Positions 16,609 to 25,589 of a DNA stretch of 64,000 nt are shown here, piece by piece. This stretch comes from Planctomycetota bacterium (GTDB lineage Bacteria; Planctomycetota; Planctomycetia; Pirellulales; Pirellulaceae): positions 248,001 to 312,000 of the forward strand of contig JABAAE010000003.1 of the NCBI GenBank assembly GCA_014238905.1, read 5' to 3'. Within the stretch, counting starts at the first letter, position 1; each line of letters opens with the position of its first letter. Position numbers and translations under genes: made by a program. The notes below the pieces were generated by a model. That model had not been told where the DNA came from and made no database searches. It worked only from the letters and a program-made list of their open reading frames with translations.

Positions 16609-19257
16609 ATGGCAAAAAATGAACCGACGCCGATGATGCGGCAATATCACGAAGCAAAGAAAAATTGTGGCGATGCCCTGCTCCTGTTTCGCATGGGAGA
16701 TTTCTACGAGCTGTTTTTCGAAGATGCAAAAAAGGCTGCCTCGCTTCTGGGCTTAACGTTGACAAGTCGAGATAAAAGTGAAAACCCGATCCCAATGGCT
16801 GGTTTCCCTCACCATCAACTGGACAGCTATCTAGCCAAGGTCATTAAATCAGGTTTGAGAGCAGCGGTTTGCGAACAGGTAGAAGACCCTAAAACCGCAC
16901 AAGGAATCGTAAAACGGGAGGTCACCCGTGTCGTGACCCCCGGAACCGTGACCGATGACGAATTACTTGATCCGTCAGAATGCAATTACCTGGCGGCGGC
17001 CATCGCCAACGCATCCCAAACTCAATTTGGGATCGCTTGGGTGGAACTCTCGACTGGAAAATTCTTCGCCGGTCAATTCGAAAACCTTGATGATGAACTC
17101 ACCAGGATCCAGCCATCGGAATGCCTCGTTTCCGAAGAGGGCTCTCCGTTGCTTTTCAAATATCCCGGCATGATGACCACCAGTCGCCCAGGATGGTCAT
17201 TCGGTCTCAATGAATGCGAAAAAAACCTCTGCATCCATTTTTCGATGAAGTCCCTTGACGGGCTCGGGTTCGCTCGTCATGAAGACGATTTGAGCATCCG
17301 AGCGGCAGGCGCAATTTTTTGCTACCTGATGGAAACTCAGAAAAGCTCACTAAAACACATTGATCGACTTGAAAAGTACCAGTTGGGCAGTTCGCTGGAA
17401 ATTGATCAGGCGACCCGACGCAGCCTTGAAATCACGAGGACCATCCGAAATGGTTCCCGGGAAGGATCTCTCTTGGCCGCGCTGCAACGAACATCGTCAC
17501 CAATGGGTGCCCGTCTATTTGCAGAATGGCTCAACAACCCGTTGACCGACCGCCAAGCGATTTCTCATCGATTGGATGCGGTCGAGGAATTTCACAGTGA
17601 GACAGCACTACGGAACCAATGCCGGCAATTCCTGCAAGGGGTTTATGATCTACAACGTCTGGTTACCCGTGTTATCACCGGAAGGACTTCCCCCAGAGAC
17701 TTGACATTCATTGGCAAAACGCTCAGCAGCCTTCCTGGAATCAGGGAGAAACTAGCGGGTAGACAAAGCCCTTTATTAGCGCAACTGGAATCTCAAATAG
17801 AACTTTGCCCTGAGGTCCAGCAAAAGATCGAGGCGGCATTGGTGGATGACTGTCCTCTCACGCCGCGGGAAGGTGGCTTTATCAAGGATGGTTATGACCG
17901 ATCGCTGGATCAGTTAAGGGAATTGGCCCAGGGTGGAAAGAAGTGGATTGCAAATTACCAGCAGCAAATTGCAGAACAAACCGGCATCTCGATGAAAGTT
18001 GGTTTTAACAAGGTTTTTGGCTATTACCTTGAGGTTACCAACACTCACCGTGACAAAGTTCCGGATTTTTTCATTCGCAAGCAGACTCTGAAAAACGCAG
18101 AGCGATACATCACTCCAGAATTAAAAGAATACGAGGAAAAAGTCCTCAGCGCGGATGAGCAAGCGATCGATTTGGAATATAAGTTATTCCTGGAATTAAG
18201 GGACTTCGTCGAAAGAGCAGCCGAAGAACTCCAATCCACAGCAACCGCGCTGGCTCAAGTGGACGTACTTTTATCCTTGGCAGCAATTGCGGCCGAGCGA
18301 AATTATTGTCGTCCTCTGGTCATTGAAGATGCGGAGTTGAAGATCATCGACGGACGCCATCCTGTTCTTGATGTCATTGAAAACGAGGGGACGTTTATCC
18401 CCAACGATTCCATCGCGGGTCCGGAAGATGGCATGGTTCTATTGATCACCGGGCCCAACATGGCCGGAAAGAGCACCTACATTCGGCAAACTGCATTGAT
18501 TTGCCTGCTCGCTCAAATGGGAAGTTTCGTCCCGGCAAAGGCTGCAACGATTGGGATAGCAGACAGGATCTTTGCGCGAGTTGGAGCCAGCGATGAATTG
18601 GCTCGAGGCCAAAGTACATTTATGGTGGAGATGATCGAAACCGCTCGAATTCTCAACACTGCGACCAGCCGCAGCTTGGTGATACTCGACGAAATCGGCC
18701 GCGGGACCAGCACCTATGATGGCCTTTCTCTGGCCTGGGCAATCGTGGAGCATTTGCATGATCGCATTGGCTGCCGAACTTTCTTTGCAACCCATTACCA
18801 TGAGCTGACTCAACTTCAGCAGGAATTGACCGGAGTTCGAAATCTAAACGTCTCGGTCAAAGAGTGGGATGACAACGTCGTTTTCCTTCACAAAATCGTC
18901 CCGGGATCTGCCGATAAGAGCTATGGCATCCACGTCGCCAGGTTGGCCGGCGTTCCAGTTTCGGTCAACGAAAGAGCCAAACAGATCCTCTCGCATCTGG
19001 AAAACGACCATCTTGAGAAAGACCTCTCGACGACTACATCCGGCTCAAAGGATGGGGATTTACAATTGACATTGTTCGGTTTTGAGCCTCACCCACTGTT
19101 GGACGAGATTCGTCAGACGAATCTGAATGGCCTGACTCCACTAGAGACTATGAAGTTATTGGAGACATGGCAGGAGAACCTTGGCAAACCATCTCGTTCT
19201 GATTCATCCGCCGTTTCCAGCAGAAGTGGTGGTGCTCCTGCCGATCGTTGCAATTGA
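16609..19257 (+). CDS. mutS: DNA mismatch repair protein MutS
   Basis: 882 residues, within the MutS1 range. The N-terminal mismatch-binding domain carries the FxE element as GDFYELF (about 32-38). The ATPase has Walker A GPNMAGKST (615-623) and Walker B with the family signature DEIGRGTSTYDG (694-705), then THYHEL. MutS recognises mismatches and small loops and, with MutL, starts methyl- or nick-directed repair in the cytosol. The C-terminal 80 residues are divergent and Ser-rich, as often seen. The ATG at 16609 is directly followed by the conserved start region (PMMRQYHEAK). No mutL is nearby. It is followed 110 bases later by tRNA-His. Confidence 0.98.
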   Translation: MAKNEPTPMMRQYHEAKKNCGDALLLFRMGDFYELFFEDAKKAASLLGLTLTSRDKSENPIPMAGFPHHQLDSYLAKVIKSGLRAAVCEQVEDPKTAQGIVKREVTRVVTPGTVTDDELLDPSECNYLAAAIANASQTQFGIAWVELSTGKFFAGQFENLDDELTRIQPSECLVSEEGSPLLFKYPGMMTTSRPGWSFGLNECEKNLCIHFSMKSLDGLGFARHEDDLSIRAAGAIFCYLMETQKSSLKHIDRLEKYQLGSSLEIDQATRRSLEITRTIRNGSREGSLLAALQRTSSPMGARLFAEWLNNPLTDRQAISHRLDAVEEFHSETALRNQCRQFLQGVYDLQRLVTRVITGRTSPRDLTFIGKTLSSLPGIREKLAGRQSPLLAQLESQIELCPEVQQKIEAALVDDCPLTPREGGFIKDGYDRSLDQLRELAQGGKKWIANYQQQIAEQTGISMKVGFNKVFGYYLEVTNTHRDKVPDFFIRKQTLKNAERYITPELKEYEEKVLSADEQAIDLEYKLFLELRDFVERAAEELQSTATALAQVDVLLSLAAIAAERNYCRPLVIEDAELKIIDGRHPVLDVIENEGTFIPNDSIAGPEDGMVLLITGPNMAGKSTYIRQTALICLLAQMGSFVPAKAATIGIADRIFARVGASDELARGQSTFMVEMIETARILNTATSRSLVILDEIGRGTSTYDGLSLAWAIVEHLHDRIGCRTFFATHYHELTQLQQELTGVRNLNVSVKEWDDNVVFLHKIVPGSADKSYGIHVARLAGVPVSVNERAKQILSHLENDHLEKDLSTTTSGSKDGDLQLTLFGFEPHPLLDEIRQTNLNGLTPLETMKLLETWQENLGKPSRSDSSAVSSRSGGAPADRCN

Positions 19258-19367
19258 GTTAAGCGATAGACTCTACCTCCGCATGGCCTGAATTTGACCG
19301 CTCAGGTTATTCTGGAAGTTGACCGTTTACAGACGATTAAATACAATCAGCCTTTACTCGAATTCAT

Positions 19368-19442
19368 GGTGAATGTAGCTCAGTTGGTTAGAGCATCGGA
19401 TTGTGGTTCCGAGGGTCGGGGGTTCAAATCCCCTCATTCACC
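19368..19442 (+). tRNA. tRNA-His (GTG)
   Basis: Full cloverleaf: acceptor GTGAATG (19369-19375) pairs with CATTCAC (19435-19441). The extra G(-1) at 19368 opposite C73 at 19442 is diagnostic for tRNA-His. The anticodon stem TCGGA/TCCGA encloses loop TTGTGGT with anticodon GTG at 19403-19405. The T-loop is TTCAAAT. CCA is not encoded. Confidence 0.97.
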
Positions 19443-19658
19443 CCTCTTTTTCGATTGTCAATCGTCAAGTCCTGCGTATTTTCCACGCCCTTAACGGCTT
19501 GACCGTTGAGAGCCGGTCCGCTGGTGAAATCGTGCCTACTCCGTTGGATGTATTCGATTCGCCTGCTCAGGCAGAATGATTTTTGGTGAATTCTCAGACA
19601 TTCATCAGGCTGATTCATACCAGCTAAATCCAAAAATGGAGTTATCGAAGATGGGCGT

Positions 19659-20165
19659 TCAGCCTTCTTTTTCTCGCAATGCCCAATAAAGTAGTGCTCC
19701 AAACAGGGCGCCAAACAGGTCGGCGAACCAGTCATACCAACTCGCCGTCCGGGATGGAATGAACAGTTGCAACCCCTCGTCAATGCCTCCATAAAAGCAA
19801 CAAATTGCGAAACCGATCGAAACGGCCCACAGAGTGCTACGCCGATTATTCCATTGGTCGTTCCCTGATTCCAAGTCAGGTCTGGCTCCAGACCGTCTGC
19901 CCAGGAAAACAGCTAAAAGAAAACAAAGGCCCGCGTAAAGAACAAAATGTGCAATTTTGTCGCCATAAGGGACCGAAACACCATCCTGTTGCAACGGAAC
20001 ATGGGTTAACAGGAATCCAATGGCCCAATAACTGACGAGCAGTATCAATCTCCAGCGGTAAGATAATTTCAAGGTCAACAAAATCCAACCAAACCAAAAC
20101 CGGGATGAGCCATTTGCCGAGATTAGCATCTCACCACGTTCATCAGAAGACCGTTTGGCCGCCAT
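19659..20165 (-). CDS. VanZ-like family membrane protein
   Basis: 168 residues from ATG at 20165 (a TTG at 20177 is possible but weaker). Hydrophobic segments lie near residues 37-55, 74-92, 110-130 and 140-160. The motif GDKIAHFVLYAGLCFLL (about 68-84), followed by DEGLQLFIPSRTASWYDWFADLFGALFG, is typical of VanZ-like proteins, in which charged and polar residues sit between short helices. VanZ lowers teicoplanin binding in some resistance clusters, but most family members, as here without van genes, have no assigned role. It faces away from the small basic protein gene; its stop lies about 215 bases past tRNA-His. Confidence 0.85.
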   Translation of the reverse strand: MAAKRSSDERGEMLISANGSSRFWFGWILLTLKLSYRWRLILLVSYWAIGFLLTHVPLQQDGVSVPYGDKIAHFVLYAGLCFLLAVFLGRRSGARPDLESGNDQWNNRRSTLWAVSIGFAICCFYGGIDEGLQLFIPSRTASWYDWFADLFGALFGALLYWALREKEG

Positions 20166-20177
20166 CAAGATCCACAA

Positions 20178-20679
20178 GATTCCTTAGTGGAATGAAAACT
20201 TCAAAAACATCGCCAAATTGGCACTTTGGGCCAGCTGGTTCTGCATGGTGACTGTTCGCCCTTTTTTCCAACCTATCAATTGCTCTGGGAAATCGTGGAA
20301 CGTGATCGCGTTGTTAATCACACAAGAAAGCGTTGAGCCGAGTAATTTTGGCTTCAACGTGCCCCAAATGGACCGGTTTTTCTTCGCCAAGGGAACCAAG
20401 CGGGGCCCCAACTTGGACACAATCGGTACGCAAATACCGACCAACCCATCAAATACCCCGTTTTTTACCACTTTTCAGATGCTGGGAATTGGCTATTATG
20501 GTGGGTCTGGATTCCTCGGTAGTCACCCGGCGAAGCCAAAAATGGGTCGACAACAAGACCACGGCCTTCGCTGGAAGAAAAAAGCTAGAAATCAGCCTCT
20601 TTGACCAGCCACTGCTTTTGTTGTTACTGTCAAATCATTGTAACTTTTCGATTATTGTAATTTCTAGAAACATCCAAGC
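20178..20679. other. Divergent intergenic region upstream of the small basic protein gene
   Basis: About 500 bases. One perfect hairpin is visible (TCGGTA at 20423-20428, 6-base loop, TACCGA at 20435-20440), without a T-run. A 128-codon frame on the plus strand has no coding character that I recognise. Promoters for VanZ and the small basic protein are expected here. Confidence 0.4.
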
Positions 20680-20883
20680 ATGACGATTGATAAGAGCTTA
20701 AAAATCAAGGCGGGTTCGGTTAGCAACCGAAATGTATTGACTCGAGCAGAACGAATGCAAAAGTTGGTGGACGAAGGGAAGTGGACCGATGAATCTAAAG
20801 TAATCGGAATGCCCAAGGTCCGCGTTGAAAAGATCGCCATGAAAAAGAAGAAGAAAGTCAAAACCGACGAAGAAACCAGCTAA
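20680..20883 (+). CDS. Small basic protein, TIGR04137-type
   Basis: 67 residues with a Lys-rich C-terminus. The pattern MTIDKSLKIK...RNVLTRAERMQKLVDEGKW...VIGMPKVRVEKI matches the conserved small basic protein family (TIGR04137) found in Planctomycetes, Verrucomicrobia and Chlamydiae. The name of that family suggests association with the ribosome, but no function is established to my knowledge. The size, the conserved ERxxxL and LPK-like motifs, and the absence of a competing frame support a real gene. It is probably transcribed alone and ended by the strong hairpin at 21121-21151. Confidence 0.88.
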   Translation: MTIDKSLKIKAGSVSNRNVLTRAERMQKLVDEGKWTDESKVIGMPKVRVEKIAMKKKKKVKTDEETS

Positions 20884-20895
20884 GCAACATTCTTT

Positions 20896-20971
20896 GCCAA
20901 CTTTATCAGCCAACTTTATCAGCCAACTTTATCAGCCAACGAGCTGAGCCAACGAGCTGAGCCAACGAGCT
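20896..20971. repeat. Compound 13-base tandem repeat
   Basis: Three copies of GCCAACTTTATCA (20896-20934) are followed in phase by two copies of GCCAACGAGCTGA and a truncated third (20935-20971). All units start GCCAAC. The array begins 12 bases after the stop codon of the small basic protein gene and lies inside its probable 3' untranslated region. Confidence 0.95.
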
Positions 20972-21120
20972 TCAGAACTCGTTCGGTCCAGAGACTGGTC
21001 TATCATTCTGAGTTTCGCAGGATGAGTTGACCTTTGGATTTTAGCGGACCACCGCTTTCCGAGGAGAGAAGAGAATCGTTCTTGGTGAAAATTTGCATGA
21101 AGTCTTCCATGAAGAATGAC

Positions 21121-21151
21121 AAAAAGCCTTGGCGTCGGTCAAGGCTTTTTT
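21121..21151 (+). terminator. Rho-independent terminator
   Basis: An 11-base perfect stem (AAAAAGCCTTG / CAAGGCTTTTT) with an 8-base loop, followed by another T, can work in both directions. It lies 237 bases after the small basic protein stop and 78 bases before the quinone oxidoreductase start, so it most likely ends the former transcript. Confidence 0.88.
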
Positions 21152-21229
21152 GGTTTCCATCTCATTGACCAATAAAATCTTGCTACCCAACCACCTCAAC
21201 AGACCTACCGCCCAGACGGGGATCAAAAA

Positions 21230-22225
21230 ATGAAAGCTGCCTTCATCAAGGAAACCGGCCCTCCGTCGGTCATCGAATTCTCGGATCTGCCAACACCAAG
21301 CTGTTCCGAAAATCAAATTCTGATCGATGTGTCCGCAGTTTCCGTCAATCCAGTGGACACCTACATTCGTAATGGTGCCAATTATTGGGAATTACCAATT
21401 CCCTTTATTATCGGTTCCGACTTCGCGGGCACCATCAGATCTGTAGGTAGCGGAGTTGTTGATTTGAAAGCAGGCCAACGGGTTTGGGGCACCAACCAGG
21501 GTCTAATGGGAAGACAAGGGACGTTTGCTGAAACGATTGCGGTCGATCAAGAGTGGGTCTATGCAACACCGGACGATGTTGCGGACGAAGACGTCGCAGC
21601 CTGCGCATTGGTAGGAGTGACCGCCCATCTTGGCCTGTTTCGAGACGCAAAGCTTGCCGATGGCGAGACGATTTTTGTCAATGGTGGTACAGGCGGGGTG
21701 GGTTCGATGGTTGTGCAAATGGCAAAGGCAAGTGGTGCCAAGGTCATTGCCACCGCGGGATCCGATGAGAAGTGTGAATTGTTGAAATCCAAATGGGGTG
21801 TAGACCTGGCAATCAACTACAAAACTGGAGCAATCACCGAAGAGGTTCTCGAGCATTCACCCGACGGTGTTGACGTCTATTGGGAAACCGTCCGAGAACC
21901 TGATTTTGATAATGTGGTGTCGATACTCGCTGAACGGGGGCGACTGGTATTGATGGCCGGTCGGGATGCTCGCCCGGAGTTTCCGGTGGGCCCATTTTAT
22001 GTCAAGGGCTGCTCATTGCATGGATTCGTCATGTTTAAAGCGACCCCAAAAGAGTTACAGGTGGCAGCGCATCAAATAAACCGCTGGCTGTCTGAAAAAC
22101 GAATTCAAGCGGCTATCTCCGCCACCTACCCGTTGTCCGACGCGTCGAAAGCTCATCAGCTTCAGGAAGCCAATACTCTGGAGAAAGCAGGAACATTAGC
22201 CGGCAAGATCGTCCTCAAAGTTTGA
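21230..22225 (+). CDS. Zinc-free MDR family NADPH:quinone oxidoreductase
   Basis: 331 residues, normal for the quinone-oxidoreductase branch of medium-chain dehydrogenases. The N-terminal GroES-like domain has SVNPVDTYIRNG and PFIIGSDFAGTI. The Rossmann fold starts at FVNGGTGGVGSMVVQMAKASGAKVIATA (about 145-172), and the NADPH-preferring AxxGxxxG-like pattern is replaced by GGTGGVGS. The zinc-binding cysteines of alcohol dehydrogenases are absent. Such enzymes reduce quinones or activated alkenes with NADPH in the cytosol. It stands alone after a terminator and is convergent with the cyclase gene. Substrate unknown. Confidence 0.9.
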   Translation: MKAAFIKETGPPSVIEFSDLPTPSCSENQILIDVSAVSVNPVDTYIRNGANYWELPIPFIIGSDFAGTIRSVGSGVVDLKAGQRVWGTNQGLMGRQGTFAETIAVDQEWVYATPDDVADEDVAACALVGVTAHLGLFRDAKLADGETIFVNGGTGGVGSMVVQMAKASGAKVIATAGSDEKCELLKSKWGVDLAINYKTGAITEEVLEHSPDGVDVYWETVREPDFDNVVSILAERGRLVLMAGRDARPEFPVGPFYVKGCSLHGFVMFKATPKELQVAAHQINRWLSEKRIQAAISATYPLSDASKAHQLQEANTLEKAGTLAGKIVLKV

Positions 22226-22288
22226 AATACGACATCGGAAGATCGGCCTGCGCCAAATCATCTGGCATTTCGATCCAGTCGATACACC

Positions 22289-22320
22289 TAATCAACAAGG
22301 CAGTTAATCAACAAGGCAGC
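22289..22320. repeat. 16-base direct tandem duplication
   Basis: TAATCAACAAGGCAGT (22289-22304) is immediately repeated as TAATCAACAAGGCAGC (22305-22320), between the convergent quinone oxidoreductase and cyclase genes. Confidence 0.9.
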
Positions 22321-22345
22321 TGGTTTAGAAAAACAGGAGCCCAGA

Positions 22346-24091
22346 TCACTTGGCGTCTTGAGACTTCTTTTTTGCTGGAACGGTTTCTGGCTGCCACGAC
22401 TTCAAACGCCGTTTGGTTTGCTCCAACAGGTATTCAAGAGCCGCGTCATTGGTACCGGTCAACTCAAGATCAACTTGCATTTCCAGTGATTCAACAAATT
22501 CTCCGCGTTCAAATCGTTCAAGAGCTTTCTCATAAATCCGTAATCGTTCCAGCTCGCGAACGTCCATTCTGGGATCCAGTGGCTGGAAAAGATCATACTC
22601 CCCTTCAAATCCCTTGAGTCGTGACTTCCAGACTCGACGCGTCACAAAGCGATTCTCGACAAGCTTCCTTGTAGAATCTGAAATCAACAAAGGAACACCA
22701 AAGTGTTTGGTTTCCCCCTCGATACGGCTGGCGATATTGACATGTCGGCCCCGTGGTCCATATTTCATACGGGTTCGACTTCCAGCATTTCCCACCAACG
22801 CTATCCCGGTGTTGATCCCGATACCGATCTGCATATTCCTACCTAGAACATTGCGCCAATTGTTGTTCAATTCTGGCAGCGAATCCATGATTTCCAGACC
22901 GGCTTGAACCGCCAATACCGCATGGTCTTCCTGAGGAATGGGAGCATTCCAAAATGCTGCCAAACCGTCGCCATAATAATCGATGATAACTCCGTCGTTG
23001 GAGATGATCCGGTTTGTCATGTGGTCCATCACATCTCCCAGAATATTATAAACGTCCCGGGCAACCAGATTATCAGTCAGAACCGATGATGCCCGCATGT
23101 CACAGAACATCACCGTCACCTCCCGTTCGTGTCCATCGAGAATACTTGGATCACGTTGTAATACCTCCACCAATTTAGGTGAAAAAACCTGTTCGAACTG
23201 GACGCGAGTTCGGGCAGCGTCGGCTTCGCGGGCCAGTCTTACCATGCCTGCGGTCACGCATTCGGCAACAACCTGAATAAACTGTGCCTCCAGCGGCCGA
23301 ATCCCTTGGCGGAAGTTATTTCGGTGACGGCAGCGGGAACCGTAGACAACGCCGATGACGATTTGCTGACTGTCAAAAATGGGAGCCGCCACGGTAGCTT
23401 GCCTGAGTTTGCAACTCGGATCTTCAAAGGTGTTGACGTCATGGAAAACGGTTTGACCTTTTTCAAAACACTCTTCCACGATGTCCCGCTCAAACCCAAT
23501 CCCCAATTCCGGATTGGAGATAAAACTCTCTGTAATTTCAAGTTTTCCGCCATTGCGGGATATGATCATCCCATTGTCGAGGCCACCGGGATCAAAAATA
23601 GCATGAGCGGCATCACGAAAAAACTCCTGTGAACCTCCAACGCTGCGTTGTAACGTTCCGATCGACTGCAGCCAGTGTATCAACGTCATCGCTGCCGGTG
23701 ATTTCCCTAAAACCCTTGCCAATTCTTCGCTGGAGACTGCGCCATTAAAGGAAGGCAACGTCGTCAATGTCTCCACGTTTTTTTTGGTTTTGGAAGGTTC
23801 AATCGCAAAACAGGTTTCACCAATCCAGAAGAACGATGGAGCATTCAGCGAACAGTTTCCCCCACCGTGGATACGCCGACCGGAATCCAGCACTAGCGAG
23901 CGGCCATGATTTTCGATTGTGACCGAATCGCCATCATTTTCGGAATTCGAATGGACCACAAACTGCAAGCCTGAAAGTCGTTCGTCATTGATTTCGAGGT
24001 CGACCAACCGGCGATCACTGCCCACGGCAAGCCCATCAGCAGAAAGCTGCTGTTGGCGGTGCTGGCGCGAGTTGTAGGCGACAATCTCCAT
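22346..24091 (-). CDS. FHA-GAF-class III nucleotide cyclase
   Basis: 581 residues in three parts. Residues 1-100 look like an FHA fold (DRRLVDLEINDERLSGLQF, then ENHG and GRRI), binding phosphothreonine. Residues 150-280 are GAF-like. Residues 320-500 are a class III cyclase domain with metal-binding Asp331 (VMFCDMRASS) and Asp375 (YYGDGL), plus Asn452 and Arg456 (VNIASR). At the usual substrate-specifying Asp (IGDxVN) the protein has Arg449 (PRGRHVN), so specificity for ATP is not certain. The C-terminus (from 505) is helical. It probably makes a cyclic nucleotide in response to phosphorylation or a GAF ligand. It is divergent, with a 214-base gap, from the gene set that encodes a cyclic-nucleotide-binding Fe-S protein, which suggests a functional link. 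Confidence 0.87.
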   Translation of the reverse strand: MEIVAYNSRQHRQQQLSADGLAVGSDRRLVDLEINDERLSGLQFVVHSNSENDGDSVTIENHGRSLVLDSGRRIHGGGNCSLNAPSFFWIGETCFAIEPSKTKKNVETLTTLPSFNGAVSSEELARVLGKSPAAMTLIHWLQSIGTLQRSVGGSQEFFRDAAHAIFDPGGLDNGMIISRNGGKLEITESFISNPELGIGFERDIVEECFEKGQTVFHDVNTFEDPSCKLRQATVAAPIFDSQQIVIGVVYGSRCRHRNNFRQGIRPLEAQFIQVVAECVTAGMVRLAREADAARTRVQFEQVFSPKLVEVLQRDPSILDGHEREVTVMFCDMRASSVLTDNLVARDVYNILGDVMDHMTNRIISNDGVIIDYYGDGLAAFWNAPIPQEDHAVLAVQAGLEIMDSLPELNNNWRNVLGRNMQIGIGINTGIALVGNAGSRTRMKYGPRGRHVNIASRIEGETKHFGVPLLISDSTRKLVENRFVTRRVWKSRLKGFEGEYDLFQPLDPRMDVRELERLRIYEKALERFERGEFVESLEMQVDLELTGTNDAALEYLLEQTKRRLKSWQPETVPAKKKSQDAK

Positions 24092-24305
24092 GAGGAATTC
24101 CGGGCAAAGGACGAGGATTTAACCTCGAATTGGTTTGAAAAACTGAGAAACAGGGATAACGCAAAGATCCATGTAGCATAGGACACAGGTTCCAATACGG
24201 CGTTTATCGTGTTTTTTTGAGGAAATTTGCTAAGCCCCCTAATCGTTACATCCGATTTAATGATTACGACTGATTCCATTTCCTTTCTTTATCAAGAATC
24301 CCAAA

Positions 24306-25589
24306 ATGGCTAACTTGGCTATTTTATCGACTGAGCACTATTTCCTGATTGCGGGAATTGCGCTGATTGCGATCGTCTTGTTGCAAATGTCATTTTGGGT
24401 TGGCGGTTCGATTGGCAGTCATTTCGCTCAAAAAAAACAGATGAACCTCAACCTGCTGATTTTGGAGCAGAAACTCGCCGCGGCGAAACTGGAACGCAAT
24501 ATTGTCGAAGGCGAATTGGGCTGGAGCGGGTACAGGACTTTTCGAGTCGTTAAATTAGTACGCGAAATCAAAGACATAGTGTCGATCTACCTGACTCCTC
24601 AGGACCAACGGCCTCTTCCCTTTTTTAAGCCAGGACAATACCTGACTTTTTCCTTGGATCTTCCGGGAGAGAAAAAACCTCTGATTCGCTGCTATTCGAT
24701 TTCAAACGCTCCTAATGATGAATTCTTCCGCTGTACGATCAAGAATCTCTGTGTGGAAGCAAATGGTCAAAAAACACATACGGCAAAAGCCAGCCAATAT
24801 TTGACCACCCAGCTGGAAGAGGGACAAATCCTCCGAGCTCGGGCCCCTGCCGGCAAGTTTCATATCGATCTCAATGAAGAACAACCGGTTGTTTTGCTTG
24901 CCGGGGGAATCGGAATCACGCCCATTTTCAGCATGCTGGCAAGCATTGCCAAATTCCAGCCTCACCGGAGGGTGATTCTTTTCTATGGTGGCCGCAGTAC
25001 CAGAGATTACGGACTGAAAAATGATCTTCAGAACCTTGTAAGAAAACACCGCAATATCTACTTGCTAAATTGCTTTTCCGATCCTTTGGAATCCGATCAG
25101 CAAGGTGTCCATTACGATGTGAAGGGCCACGTCACCATCGACTTGATCAAGTCGATGCTGCCTTCCAATAATTTCCAGTATTACCTCTGCGGACCCGGAC
25201 AATTCATGTCGGCACTGGTCACTGGCCTTGCCGAGTGGGGCGTGCCCAAAGAGCAAATCCACTTTGAAGCCTTCGGTCCTTCTTCGGTAAAAAGTGTGAG
25301 AGCAGACATCAGCTCGCCAGAGAAATCGAGGCAAGCCTGCCGCATTCGATTTACCCGAACGGGTGAAACGGTGGAATGGAATGAAAGCAACGGGTCCTTG
25401 TTGGATGCAGCAGAACAATATGGAGTTGCTGTTAATTCGGGCTGCCGAGCTGGCAATTGCGGTAGCTGCGAAGTCGGATTGCTAAAAGGTCGAGTCCGAT
25501 ATTCAAAAGACCCCAGTGTTTTTCCGGAGTCCGGAAAAACACTCTCCTGTGTTGCCTGTCCAGACGGAGACGTCGAAGTTGATGCATAA
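24306..25589 (+). CDS. Membrane-anchored FAD/[2Fe-2S] NAD(P)H reductase, NqrF-like
   Basis: 427 residues. One N-terminal helix (about 10-30) is followed by a coil. The ferredoxin-reductase fold comes next: FAD motif RCYSISNAP (about 137-145), NAD(P) motif LLAGGIGITPIFSML (about 198-212) and YLCGPGQFM (about 295-303). The C-terminus is a plant-type ferredoxin with GCRAGNCGSCEVG (cysteines of the CX4CX2C pattern) and the fourth cysteine in LSCVACP. The order (helix, FNR, ferredoxin at the end) differs from NqrF, where the ferredoxin precedes the reductase. It would pass electrons from NAD(P)H one at a time to a membrane partner. It is first in a tight set with cytochromes; its stop overlaps the next gene by 8 bases. 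Confidence 0.9.
   Translation: MANLAILSTEHYFLIAGIALIAIVLLQMSFWVGGSIGSHFAQKKQMNLNLLILEQKLAAAKLERNIVEGELGWSGYRTFRVVKLVREIKDIVSIYLTPQDQRPLPFFKPGQYLTFSLDLPGEKKPLIRCYSISNAPNDEFFRCTIKNLCVEANGQKTHTAKASQYLTTQLEEGQILRARAPAGKFHIDLNEEQPVVLLAGGIGITPIFSMLASIAKFQPHRRVILFYGGRSTRDYGLKNDLQNLVRKHRNIYLLNCFSDPLESDQQGVHYDVKGHVTIDLIKSMLPSNNFQYYLCGPGQFMSALVTGLAEWGVPKEQIHFEAFGPSSVKSVRADISSPEKSRQACRIRFTRTGETVEWNESNGSLLDAAEQYGVAVNSGCRAGNCGSCEVGLLKGRVRYSKDPSVFPESGKTLSCVACPDGDVEVDA

Noticed and set aside
20218..20604. 128-codon plus-strand frame before the small basic protein
   Set aside because: Composition does not look coding, and no domain or leader is visible.
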